DNA from: Ariolimax columbianus
Lineage: Eukaryota > Mollusca > Gastropoda > Stylommatophora > Arionidae
Assembly (NCBI GenBank): GCA_036924085.1
Contig: JAVGWX010000004.1
Coordinates: forward strand, 42,674,793-42,738,792
DNA: 64,000 nucleotides
Direction: 5' to 3'
The notes below the pieces were generated by a model. That model ran no database searches. It saw nothing but the letters and a program-made list of their open reading frames with translations, and had not been told where the DNA came from. A program made the translations under genes and the position numbers. Of the stretch, positions 1 through 10,595 are shown one piece after another (position 1 is the stretch's first letter; every line of letters begins with the position of its first letter).

Positions 1-127
1 GGAGCTGCATTTTTATTTAATTTCCAGCCCCCAGAGGCCCACAACTTCAACAAGTTCGACACCCCTTTCAGAGCATTCGGAAATTCAACAACATTGACAA
101 TTTTAGTAGTAATATCTACGTACTTGT

Positions 128-245
128 ATATAGGAAATCGGGTGTTAGGCCCATACTATTTTGTAACTACGGCACTTAGTGGATGATGTCAGCATCACGC
201 CAGTCGCCTTTACTTCCCGGACGCCAAATGGTGTGACGGGATCTT
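128..245 (-). repeat. 3' part of a dispersed tRNA-type SINE family
   Basis: On the reverse strand this stretch matches the 3' half of the SINE at 63371-63620. Shared blocks include GGTGTTAGGCCCAT and CAGCATCACGCC, and both end in a CTTTACTTT-type block. Only the body and tail are seen; the tRNA-like head is absent. Just upstream, at about 104-128, there is one unit-like piece of the 45-bp repeat that forms the array at 19.3 kb. Confidence 0.55.
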
Positions 246-985
246 TACTTTAAAAAAAAAATCCACATACTTTTGGTAGAGCTATGTACATGCTTTTCAC
301 CCTCAAGTCCGTTATCTTGAAGTGGTGATAGAGCTTGCACGTCTGAATGAACACATGAGCTGAACCAACGGAAGCAGAATGGTAACCAAGGCTGGACAGG
401 TTTTTGGGGAGAGAACAGCATAAAAACGGACAATTCACATATCATTTTGTAAGTTTGGCCGATCACCTAGATCTTTTTTCTTTTTAAAATTGTCGGTTAT
501 TGAAACATTGGCAATAAAACAAACGCATGGTCTTTGGAAGGGGAAGGCCTCGTGGAATGAGGAGAGTAACGCAATGGAGTGAAAGCCGCAAAGAAGCTCC
601 ACAGTTGACTTCCCGTCTGACCACCAAGAAGAAAATAAAAATAACGTGAGGTGGAATTTAATCATATTATTCCAGTCAATAAGAAAGGCACATGTGGCTG
701 AAGAGATGGAGAATTGCCAGCCTGGTAGTCCTGGCACTATGTGACGTAGGATGGATGCCTTCGCGAAAGGGTGGAACTAACAGCCGTGGAGATGATTGTT
801 AAATCTGGACAAGGGTGATCTGATTCCCATCTCACAGAGGGAATGGAATTGCAACTGTCTGAATAAGATGTTATTATACAGAGAGTGTAACAGTTCTATC
901 TGGCCGAGGAACCAATTTAAATTATAATTTGTATCAGCACCTGTCGTCTCTTCAAGTAGATTATCTGGACCATGTCGTTTAGTGG
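246..985. other. intergenic, nothing recognised
   Basis: Short open frames occur on the reverse strand, but they have no recognisable domain and start in an A-rich tract. I see no RNA gene, terminal repeat or tandem structure here. Confidence 0.4.
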
Positions 986-993
986 ACCTATCA

Positions 994-1049
994 AATACCC
1001 CCTACAACTGAAAAACCTAAACACAGTAATGTGCAGAAGTCATGACGTA
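994..1049 (+). repeat. left terminal inverted repeat of the P-like transposon
   Basis: Begins AATACCCCCTACA and ends near GTCATGACGT. It pairs with the reverse complement of 17247-17291, with a few mismatches and a roughly 10-base longer spacer in the left copy. Confidence 0.65.
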
Positions 1050-1193
1050 GACAACAGACGTTCGTGACAATTTTTCTGTCTGCGATCTCTTTTAATTCAT
1101 ATCTGTGTTCTTACCTCGCCAGAACGTTTTAATAATATAAAGGTGTTTAGTATAATTTAGACTTGTCTATATTTAATCGAAGTGTCGTTGATC

Positions 1194-1352
1194 ATGCCTT
1201 ATCATTGTGCTGCCCCAGGAAGTCGTGATAATTATAAAAATCGGCCACGTGTTTTAGTTTTCAAGTTCCCAGACGAACACAGCTTCTAAAAGTATGGATA
1301 AGATTACAACTCTAAACAGAGACAACTTCACTCCAACTGAAAATGCCAGAGT
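1194..1352 (+). pseudogene. THAP zinc-finger exon relic (transposase N-terminus)
   Basis: Translation starts MPYHCAAPGSR, then reads VFKFPDEHSF, then, after a frame change, WIR and NRDNFTPTENAR. This matches the THAP pattern: initial MP-x-x-C, the FP motif, the invariant W, then RDNFTPT before the last zinc ligands. A stop follows HSF, the frame shifts before NRDNF, and the second cysteine position appears to be serine. A donor-like GTAAGT follows the last codon at about 1352, as if the exon ended there. It lies about 200 bases inside the left inverted repeat, where a P-type transposase should start. Not functional as it stands. Confidence 0.65.
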
Positions 1353-1454
1353 AAGTAAAATGTTTTAACATATTTATTTGGTCAATTCATTTTAACGTAA
1401 TTATACAAATAAGTGTATCTACTTGAGTGGTAAATCAACAGTTATACAATTCGG

Positions 1455-1743
1455 TCAATTCGCTGTGGGTGACATGAATAGAATATACAGATATAGGAAA
1501 ATGTGGACATGTCCAGTAACGAAATAGGGGATAGATTGATCCAATTCTGTAAATTGGACAAGCTTTATGTATGCAACATATGTTTATTTTTGTTTACGAA
1601 GAGGGCTTAGGGCACCGAAAACATTTTTAGGTTGGGTAGATTGGCAAATGAGAAATGGATTTAGGAAACATGTTAGTAAGATTATGGTTGTGCACAATAA
1701 GAAAGGTAGACCTATGTATGAAGAAATGGAAAGTGGTTAGTTA
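1455..1743 (+). pseudogene. RTE/CR1-like LINE relic, 5' piece (endonuclease region)
   Basis: In broken frames this encodes GDMNR, like the GDFN endonuclease motif, followed by a DRLIQFC stretch typical of apurinic-type LINE endonucleases, then NKKGRPMYEEME, a linker-like segment. Several stops and frame changes occur. The same relic continues at 7888, because LINE copy E1 inserted into it. It is probably an older insertion into an intron of the P-like transposon. Family call is by motif only. Confidence 0.45.
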
Positions 1744-1755
1744 GACTAAAAACAG
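1743..1755 (+). repeat. target-site duplication (left) of LINE copy E1
   Basis: AGACTAAAAACAG here is repeated exactly at 7875-7887, directly after the (GAA)n tail of E1. The first one or two bases could belong to the tail. Confidence 0.9.
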
Positions 1756-2472
1756 CAGCAGGCGCGCAACTTACCCACTCCCGGCACGGGGAGGTAGTGA
1801 CGAAAAATAACAATACGGGACTCTTTCGAGGCCCCGTAATTGGAATGAGTACACTTTAAACCCTTTAACGAGGATCTATTGGAGGGCAAGTCTGGTGCCA
1901 GCAGCCGCGGTAATTCCACCTCCAATAGCGTATATTAAAGATGTTGCAGTTAAAAAGCTAGTAGTTGGATCTCAGGCGCAGGCGGGCGGTCCGGCTCGCG
2001 CCGGCTCACTGCCCGTTGTCTCCTGCCCTACCGTCTGCGGCTCTCTCCCACGGGTGCTCTTCGCTGAGCGACCTGGGTGGCCGGCGCATTTACTTTGAAA
2101 AAATTAGAGTGTTCAAAGCAGGCCTCGGCTGCCTGAATAATGGTGCATGGAATAATGCAAAAGGACCTCGGTTCTATTTTGTTAGTTTTCGGAACTGGAG
2201 GTAATGATTAACAGGGACAAACGGGGGTATTCGTATTGCGGCGTTAGAGGTGAAATTCTTGGATCGCCGCAAGACGAGCTACTGCGAAAGCATTTGTCAA
2301 GAATGTTTTCACTAATCAAGAACGAAAGTCAGAGGCGCAAAGACGATCAGATACCGTCGTAGTTCTGACCATAAACGATGCCGACTATCGATCCGCAGGA
2401 GTTGCTTCGATGACTGCGGGCAGCTTCCGGGAAACCAAAGTGTTTGGGTTCCGGGGGAAGTATGGTTGCAAA

Positions 2473-2521
<49 letters not shown>

Positions 2522-2547
2522 GCGGCTTAATTTGACTCAAGACGGCC
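1756..2547 (+). pseudogene. 18S rRNA fragment carried in LINE copy E1
   Basis: Matches the 18S sequence at about 9806-10595 of this window with scattered substitutions and small deletions. Universal 18S blocks are present, including GTGCCAGCAGCCGCGG, GGTGAAATTCTTGGATCGCC and AATTGACGGAAGGGCACC. It is embedded in a retrotransposon, has no 3' third, and is not a working rRNA gene. Confidence 0.9.
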
Positions 2548-2664
2548 AAACACTGACATGATTGACATGCCGAGAGAATTTTCGTTCGGTCTAATATGGA
2601 ACGGGTGCTGGAATTAGACCCTCGAAAATCTGGGGCTACCCTCTAAGTAACTTGATTGTCTCGC

Positions 2665-2700
<36 letters not shown>

Positions 2701-3000
2701 ACCTGCGGCTTAATTTGACTGAACACGCCAAAACTGTAGAACGACTGACAAATCGAGAGCACTACCGTTGGGTCTAATAATGAACATACGCTGGTATTAG
2801 ACTCACGGAAGACAAGTCAGCTCTCTAACACTCTAATGAAAGAACGCTACGGAAATCGTGTTTAACCCCGCAGAAACCGCAGATTTCAAATACCTGGTCA
2901 TTGACAAACAAAAGCCCTCAATACATTCGTCTGGCAAAATAGTGAACGGGTGCTGGAAATAGACCATCTGAAGACAGGTCAGTTTTAACCTACTCATGAC
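2483..3000 (+). repeat. 18S-derived module repeats in E1
   Basis: The 18S block beginning AAAGGAATTGACGGAAGG occurs at about 2483 and again at about 2667. Each copy is followed by non-rRNA sequence with a GTCTAATA...TATTAGAC-type hairpin (for example 2773-2803). A third, hairpin-only piece (GAACGGGTGCTGG) lies near 2944. E2 has three of the AATTGACGG-type modules. Confidence 0.75.
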
Positions 3001-3939
3001 AGGGCGTTGCTACGGAAAACCAGCTCATATCGAGAGGAGCCGCAGACACTTTGGTTCACGTATCAGGCTGATAAGCCAATGGCGCGAGGCTACCATGTGG
3101 GGGATTACGGCCGAACCCCTGTAAGCCGCAATCCCGCCCAAAATCTCAGCACCACTGCAATGGGAGGCTCCTACATGTTCGGGACCTGGGGCTCGCGCCC
3201 CAGCCCTATCCGGTAGAGCCGCAGAAAGAGGTCTCTGCCGTCCGCCGATCAAAGCGGGCGGACAGCTGCTTGATACTCACTAAATACGGCTATGGGGTGC
3301 GAAACCACCAACATGAGACTTAGTTCCTGGTCGGGGTGTCAAAAACAGTAGAGCAGCCACCTCACTGTGAACTGTCGAGACTCAACCAATGACCATGAGA
3401 TCTGTCCGCACACTAGGCGAACAACATCTCTGTGACATTACCAGGCTTGTCCCCTGGTTTAATGCACTTCTGCTTCGATACCTACCTATGTACGCTACCA
3501 GCCATATAGCTAGCTTGCTGGACGCAGAAGAGATGCAGACCAGCGGACATTGCACACCTGCCCCACTGTGTCAACATCCCAGGTGGCGGGGAATGCTAGG
3601 CGTACCATCTCTGCTTAGAAGCCAAGAAAAAAAAGGGAGAAAGAGATACCCCCCTCACATGCAAATGCTACGTTTCTGGCAGGACGTGACGATCCTGGGG
3701 TACAGACACACTGGACTGCCTCTCTTCCGGGTAAACCAGTCCATATCATATATCCCATATATCATCTCACATATCATCATCGCACCCTATAGACACGAGT
3801 AGTGAAGACTCGATAGTCTGGTAAGACAACTTCCATAAGAGAGACAACTCTGATCATAAACAACTGCTGCCTTGCAGATAGGCTGGGGACAGCCAAAGGC
3901 TAAGGAGGGCATCCCTACAGAAACGCCTGTTGAAATCGG
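3001..3939 (+). other. 5' leader of LINE E1
   Basis: Matches 11225-12149 of E2 and, in part, 23375-24530 of the non-autonomous copy. Short open frames here have no recognisable domain and are not conserved, so I treat it as untranslated. It holds a conserved block (3859-3945) described under E2. Confidence 0.6.
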
Positions 3940-6900
3940 ATGCACGGGGCCGCAAGCCTAATAAAACAGTGCAACGTAAATCGCAGCATGATGACAGTAC
4001 AACCGATTAGAAAAACGCATGGCGCTCATCCTGCGGAGTCCCGCCAGGCAGCGATAGTGCCGGGCCTCACGCCTCGAAGGGGCCCACCCTTGACTACTGG
4101 TGGTCACCCACCCATGTGTCGTGGAGTCAAGGCACATGGCTATGGGGCAACCTTTATTGACCCAAAACTCAAGAACCTCAAAATACTACAGTAGAATGCG
4201 GAGGGAGTCATGAACAAAAAACTTTCCCTAACACATCACCTGCATGAAGGTAAGATTGACGTGGCATGTATCCAGGAAACGCACCTCTACAATAATCATA
4301 AATTCTCAATCAGAGGATACCAGACCTTCCGTCTCGATAGAGAAGGCCACAAAGGAGGGGTCCTGATACTGACCAGAAACTGCATACATAGTAGCGCGGT
4401 ATCTGTCAATCACACCGGACAAGCAGAAATTGTAGGAGTTGACATAATGGCTCAAGAAACGAAGCTCCGCATTTTCAATCTGTACGGACCACCAAATAGA
4501 GACCTATCGCTCTCGAGTATGGAGGTCAGAGACTCCAACTGCACAGTAGTTGGAGATTTCAACAGCCACTCGGAGAGATGGGGATACTCTGACACAGACA
4601 GCAGAGGTGACGAAGTGGAAGATTGGGAGATAGATGCAAATCTCTCCCTAATCAATAGGCCGGAGGATAACCCTAGCTTCTATTCAAGAACATGGCATAC
4701 CACCTCGACTCCAGATTTAGCCTTCTCCACACAGGACATACACCATACAATAGACCGCCAGGTGCTAAACCAACTGGCAGGTAGCGACCACAGGCCGATC
4801 AGGCTAACCATTGACATGGAAGTAGCCCCACAGGAAACAAAACCGCTCCCACGTTGGAATTACAAACGAGCCGACTGGGACAGATTTGCAATCCTGACAG
4901 ATGGGCTGTGTGAAACCATCAACACACGAAACAACAAAATGAAGCCCATGGTGGAAAGCCTAAGCAAGGCAATAATGCAAGCCGCCACTGAAACCATCCC
5001 AAGAGGAGCTAGAAAAAACTATAAGCCCTACTGGAATGATGCGTTGCAGAAAGCGGAAGATGCAGTAACAAATGCTAGGAACATGGCAGAGCGAGAACAA
5101 TCCATGGAGGCAAAGATCGCCCTCAAAGCCGCCACGGCGAAATATAAACACACTCTTAAGCAAACAGCAAGAGAAAGCTGGAAAAATAAAACGGAAAGCC
5201 TAAACCTGGACAAAGACGGGAACAAGCTATGGAAGCTAGTCATAGCCATGAACGACGAAACCCCGTCAAATAAACAAATTACCATCAAGCAGGGCGAGAA
5301 CTTGATCACAGGTAAAAAAGCCGCAAACGCCTTTGTCCATCACTATGCCAGAGCAAACCGCATCGAGGTCCCTGCAGATAAGCATACAGACATTAGCGAA
5401 GAGCTAAAGGGGCACGACAACATCAATACGGCACCTGAAGAGCACATGATGGCCAAATTAACAATGCGCGAAATGGAAGAGGCTATGAGAACATTAAAGA
5501 AAAGGAAATCTCCCGGAAAAGACGAGATAACAAACGAAATGCTGATGGGGCTGGGCCAAACAGCGAAGAGGAAACTGCTATCGGTCCTGAACCAAAGCTG
5601 GAAAAGGGGAATTGTACCCCAGGCATGGAAAGACGCAATACTGGTACCAGTACCAAAAACAGGAAAGGACAAAACAGATCCAAATGGATACAGGCCCATC
5701 AGCCAACTGAGCTGTGTCGGCAAGCTGATGGAACGGATGATAAACACCAGACTGATGTGGCATCTGGAAGAAAAACGAATACTAATTCCCCAGCAAGCCG
5801 GCTTTAGACAGCACATTTCCACTGAGGACCAGGTCATCCTCATAGCCCAGGAGATAGAAGATGCCTACCAGGCACAGAAACACACAGTAGCTGTTTGGGT
5901 GGATCTGGAAAAGGCATTTGACAAAGTCTGGAAAGACGGACTTGGAGTAAAGCTAAGAAGAAGTGATGTTTGTGGGAAAATATACAAGTGGATCAACCAC
6001 TACCTCAAACAAAGAACGGCCAGAGTCCAAGTACAAGGGCAGATGAGCAAAAAGGTGACACTCGAGCAGGGAGTACCCAAAGGGGGAGTACTGTCACCCA
6101 CACTCTTCCTGGTATATATAAACGATATAACAGAGAATATACCAAGAAGTGTCCATAGCTCAATGTTTGCAGACGATCTGGCTATGTGGACCTCTGAAAA
6201 GAATCTCACCATAGCAAGAAATCGGATGCAGACGGCCCTAACATCGCTGGAAGAGTGGGCGAACTCATGGCTGGTCAAAATAAACGAGGAGAAAACCACA
6301 TGAACAATATTCTCGCTCTCATAAAAACCCCAAAATACCAAATTAAGTCTAAATGGCAAATTCCTGCAGCCAAACGACAACCCAACCTATCTGGGAGTCA
6401 CATTTGATCGGCGCATGACATGGAAAAGTCAGATTGAGAGAAACCGAATGAAAGCCAGAGAAAGAATGGCAATCATGAGGAAACTTGCTGGCACAAGCTG
6501 GGGAGCAGACGAAGGCATACTAAAGAAACTGTACACTGGAAGAGTGAGACCAGTTCTCGAGTATGGCATTGCGGCATGGACAACAGCAGCAAAGGCGAAC
6601 TTCGATAAAGTTAGCAAACTTCAAAACCAAGCCATGAGAATTATAACAGGAGGCATGAAGTCAACGCCAATTGTAGAACTTGAAAAGATTACAAAACTGC
6701 AACCCTTGACCGACAGAAGAGACTGCAGAGCCCAGCTGCAGTCAGAGAAACTCCGAAGACTGACCGACCATCCAATGCACCAGAGACTAAACAATTTGGG
6801 AAATGGGAAACTAAAGCGGAGAAACTTTGCAGGAAATAGCCAAAGCAAAGATGCACGAAGATCCCATAAACGCACTAACAACACCAAAACCCATCACTAC

Positions 6901-7855
6901 TGTATGAAAACCTACCTGGAGGCAGGATATATTTCCAGAGGTGGTAGAAAATATACCAGGTATTGGAAACAAAAACTGCCAGACTGAAAAAGAAAGGAGA
7001 GATACTACCCTAAGCTTTATATCGAAAAGCTACCCAAGCATGGACTGGACCCATGCATACACCGACGGTTCTGTAACAAACACTACACAGAACGGAGGGG
7101 CAGGAGCATTCCTGAACCTACCAAATGGCAGACAAATAACACTGTCATTCGCTACTGGTAAGTACACAAGCAATTTCAAAGCGGAGGCAGAGGCACTGAG
7201 GGCGGCAGTGGAAGAAATGGTGACACACAATGAAAATGAAAGCCATATAGTCCTGCTTACAGATGCTCTCGCCGTAGTCACCGCGCTAAAAAGCCAGAAA
7301 AACACTGAGCTTAATGACTTAAGAGCAGCACTCTGCAAACTGTGCCAGCAGTCCGCACCAAAAAGGGTAGTGGTACAGTGGGTCCCATCACACTGCAACA
7401 TTCAAGGCAACGAGGAGGCAGACAGACTGGCAAAAAAAGGTGCAAGACTACCACAAACATATACTTGTATGACGTACGAAGAGTCAAAACGGCTTATCAA
7501 AGCCAGATACATGACCAAATGGGAAACCGAACATACTGGTTACACCAAAAGCGATGCCTATTACCAGTTGAACCGAAGAGAGCAGGTCGTTGTCTTCAGA
7601 CTTCGCACTGGCCACAATAGACTGAGGTACCACCTATTCAACAAATGGAAGATAGGTGGTACCGACGAATGCCCGTGCGGTACTGGTAAAATGACCGCTG
7701 AACATCTGCTGCAGAACTGCCCGACATACGAGGATCAGAGAGAGCAGATGTGGGTTTTGCCATCACCAGTGGAACTGCAAGACAAGCTGTATGGCAGTGG
7801 CGATAGCCTCAGGATGACCGCCGCTTTTTTCGAAAAAATAATGGTTACTGCCTGA
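3940..7855 (+). pseudogene. endonuclease-RT-RNase H polyprotein of LINE E1, broken
   Basis: Collinear with the intact ORF of E2; its start corresponds to the ATG at 3940. A TAG at 4192-4194 replaces the Trp before the catalytic Asn of the endonuclease. TGA at 6301-6303 and TAA at 6322-6324 interrupt the region after the RT FADD box. An extra G near 6832 shifts the frame before RNase H, which is then open from 6941 to 7855. Endonuclease motifs QETHL, GDFNSH and SDHRPI and RT motifs are still readable; GVPQGG has become GVPKGG. RNase H acidic residues (YTDGS, AEAEAL, LTDAL, EADRLA) remain. It cannot encode a full enzyme, but sequence identity to E2 is high, so the breaks are recent. Confidence 0.9.
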
Positions 7856-7887
7856 CTGCGTACGAAGAAGAAGAAGACTAAAAACAG

Positions 7888-8045
7888 AGACAGCAAATTA
7901 TATTTGATGAGGAAGATATTTCAAAAGAAGTGGGCGGAATATGTAAGTGAACTATTCCAGGAAAACAGAGTACACAAGCCGCAGGTACAGAATAATGAAG
8001 AACCAGAAAAACTAAAATCAGAGGTGGAGAAATAAAAGAATTTTC
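7888..8045 (+). pseudogene. RTE/CR1-like LINE relic, 3' piece
   Basis: Continuation of the relic at 1455-1743 across the E1 insertion. Readable pieces are FDEEDIS and WAEYVSELFQEN, then KLKSEVEK, a pattern found between endonuclease and RT in RTE-type LINEs (a WxEYxxELF block followed by a short linker). Two frame changes are needed. No catalytic RT motif is visible. Confidence 0.45.
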
Positions 8046-8429
8046 AGGAATATGAACACAGTGACCTGGTGGATATTGATATAGACAATGGACAAAACCA
8101 GAAGTAAAGAATACTGATTAGAGATGAACATTAGAAATATAATTTTTATTCGTCTTTAATGTATGATCCTAGCTGAAACGTGGAAAATCAATAGACAATT
8201 AAAGAGGAGAACTGATGCCTTTGAAAACCAGAGACAGAAAACGTTGGAGATCCATTGCAGACGACTTTCTTAACTAAGCGTTGTAACTGGCTGGAGAAAT
8301 GGAGGCCCAGCAAGTATACGACAGGAGTTTTGACTAGAGAAACATTTAATTATTTAAGACACACACCAGAGTATTAGAGCTAACCTCATATTGTTCAGAA
8401 GAGTTGGGATTTTAATATATTTTAACAGG

Positions 8430-8713
8430 AACAATTCAAACAGATGCCCTGAAATGTAGATTAGAACAGTTTCGCCAACTTGCTGGCTTGCAGTACTTAA
8501 TTTCTTTACGACAGGTCTTTGAGACGGAATGCAAACTTCGTTTGCAGAGCATTAACCCTCTGAAAATAAATTAATCAAAGTATGGGGATTTTTAGGTTGA
8601 TCTAGAGCAAAATGAAGTTGGTGAATTTAGCAAAGATGTTAGAGATGAATCACTTCCTTTCTGTAAGGGAAAAATAATTGTTACTCATGACGATTTGTAG
8701 AATGCCATTGATT
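8430..8713 (+). pseudogene. P/THAP9-type transposase C-terminal relic, part 1
   Basis: One frame reads TDALKCRLEQFRQLAG, then QYLISLRQVFETECKLRLQS. This resembles the conserved P/THAP transposase block with a D-x-L-E-x-x-F-G-x-x-R-Q-L-x-G pattern followed by a SxxxxxExEKKxRxxSL stretch. Further on the frame reads DLEQNEVGEFSKDV before E2 interrupts it at 8726. Stops occur. The coding sequence resumes after E2 at 16094. Confidence 0.6.
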
Positions 8714-8725
8714 GAATCCCTATTT
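8714..8725 (+). repeat. target-site duplication (left) of LINE copy E2
   Basis: GAATCCCTATTT is repeated exactly at 16082-16093. The leading GA could be shared with the (GAA)n tail, so at least 10 bp are certain. Confidence 0.9.
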
Positions 8726-9355
8726 ATCTGGGGTAGTTGTCTCGCCGCAGCGACTCAATTTCATCCAGTGTTCGTAAAGCGATCTCAGTCCCGCCAGGCG
8801 GAGCGATAGCGCGGGCTTGCGGAAAACGCTCGCCTGCCTTTCCCCGTAGTGCGAATTGGGTGCGGTTTGTGGTAGTGGCTCCTCCACCGAGGTGCGCTAG
8901 TCTGGTCCGTATCAGGAAACGTGGTCCGTCCCTGGTGATTTATCTAAGGCTTATAGCAGAGCTCGACAGTACGTCTCGCTGGTGGTCCGACTCTCGCAAA
9001 GAGCTTGTGACCGGCAAATGGAAAGCAGGAATCGTTGCCTCGAGGCCCTGCGTTCTCTCCCTACGGAGAAGGGCAGGCCAAATTGTGTCTCTAGTCCCAG
9101 TGAAATTCGTCGCCGAGGTCGTTGGGATCCGTTCTGCACAGAGCGCTGCCATCCCTCCTCGAGCGAGCCCGGTCGGTCGGTCGTCTGGTGCGTGTGGGAG
9201 GCCCCTGTCAGGCGGTCCTAGGTCGACGGAGTGAGGGACGGGTGGAACAACCGTCCGTCCGTCCCGTCAGTCGGTCCCTGCGGCCGTCCCAGTGAGGCTT
9301 TTTACACACCCTTCCTCCGCCGACCGGTGTGCGCAGTACGTACGTCTCCGACAGA
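8726..9355 (+). other. 5'-ETS-like leader of LINE E2
   Basis: This 630-base GC-rich segment ends exactly where 18S begins, the position of the 5' external transcribed spacer in a ribosomal operon. Its left edge is the TSD, so the start may be a pol I transcription start; that is inference, since no genomic rDNA copy is in the window. It contains C/G-rich runs (GTCCGTCCGTCCC near 9253). Its open frames look incidental. At 8790-8816 it carries a CCCGCCAGGC...GCGGGC element echoed at 12250-12275. Confidence 0.6.
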
Positions 9356-10522
9356 TATCTGGTTGATCCTGCCAGTAGTCATATGCTTGTCTCAAAGATT
9401 AAGCCATGCATGTCTAAGTTCACACTGTCTCACGGTGAAACCGCGAATGGCTCATTAAATCAGTCGAGGTTCCTTAGATGACACGATCCTACTTGGATAA
9501 CTGTGGCAATTCTAGAGCTAATACATGCTTACCAAGCTCCGACCCTCGCGGAAAGAGCGCTTTTATTAGTTCAAAACCAATCGTCGTTTCCCCTCGCGGG
9601 GTTGCGGCGTCCCCACTGGTGACTCTGGATAACTTTGTGCTGATCGCATGGCCTCATGTGCCGGCGACGCATCTTTCAAATGTCTGCCCTATCAAATGTC
9701 GATGGTACGTGACATGCCTACCATGTTTGTAACGGGTAACGGGGAATCAGGGTTCGATTCCGGAGAGGGAGCATGAGAAACGGCTACCACATCCAAGGAA
9801 GGCAGCAGGCGCGCAACTTACCCACTCCCGGCACGGGGAGGTAGTGACGAAAAATAACAATACGGGACTCTTTCGAGGCCCCGTAATTGGAATGAGTACA
9901 CTTTAAACCCTTTAACGAGGATCTATTGGAGGGCAAGTCTGGTGCCAGCAGCCGCGGTAATTCCACCTCCAATAGCGTATATTAAAGTTGTTGCAGTTAA
10001 AAAGCTCGTAGTTGGATCTCAGGCGCAGGCGGGCGGTCCGGCTCGCGCCGGTTCACTGCCCGTTGTCTCCTGCCCTACCGTCTGCCGGCTCTCTCCCACG
10101 GGTGCTCTTCGCTGAGCGTCCTGGGTGGCCGGCGCGTTTACTTTGAAAAAATTAGAGTGTTCAAAGCAGGCCTCGGCTGCCTGAATAATGGTGCATGGAA
10201 TAATGGAATAGGACCTCGGTTCTATTTTGTTGGTTTTCGGAACTGGAGGTAATGATTAACAGGGACAAACGGGGGCATTCGTATTGCGGCGTTAGAGGTG
10301 AAATTCTTGGATCGCCGCAAGACGAGCTACTGCGAAAGCATTTGTCAAGAATGTTTTCATTAATCAAGAACGAAAGTCAGAGGCGCGAAGACGATCAGAT
10401 ACCGTCGTAGTTCTGACCATAAACGATGCCGACTAGCGATCCGCAGGAGTTGCTTCGATGACTCTGCGGGCAGCTTCCGGGAAACCAAAGTGTTTGGGTT
10501 CCGGGGGAAGTATGGTTGCAAA

Positions 10523-10571
<49 letters not shown>

Positions 10572-10595
10572 GCGGCTTAATTTGACTCAACACGG
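9356..10595 (+). pseudogene. 18S rRNA 5' two thirds, embedded in LINE E2
   Basis: Begins TATCTGGTTGATCCTGCCAG, the eukaryotic 18S start, and continues collinearly through CATGCATGTCTAAGT, GTGCCAGCAGCCGCGG, GGTGAAATTCTTGGATCGCC and AAAGGAATTGACGGAAGG to TTTGACTCAACACGG, about 1240 bases, where homology stops. The last third of 18S, ITS and 28S are absent. The variable-region sequence resembles heterobranch gastropods. It lies inside a retrotransposon with TSDs, so it is a retrotransposed copy rather than an rDNA unit. Confidence 0.92.

Larger units (their letters stand above)
1756..7875 (+). mobile_element. LINE copy E1 with 18S rRNA at its 5' end (inactive)
   Basis: The insertion is bounded by a perfect 12-13 bp TSD, so its left end is defined: it starts inside 18S rRNA at CAGCAGGCGCGCAAC. 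It runs through 18S sequence (to about 2547), repeats of an 18S-derived module, a 5' leader, a broken endonuclease-RT-RNase H ORF, and ends GCGTACGAAGAAGAAGAA. Compared with copy E2 it lacks the 5'-ETS-like leader and the first 450 or so bases of 18S, as expected for ordinary 5' truncation of a longer rRNA-headed transcript. It also has one module repeat fewer than E2. Confidence 0.9.

Noticed and set aside
8737..9234. 165-codon open frame in the GC-rich leader
   Set aside because: It lies in ETS-like sequence with overlapping frames on both strands and no domain; GC content explains it.
9356..10595. A functional 18S rRNA gene / rDNA unit
   Set aside because: The 3' third, ITS, 5.8S and 28S are missing and the piece lies between TSDs inside a retrotransposon.
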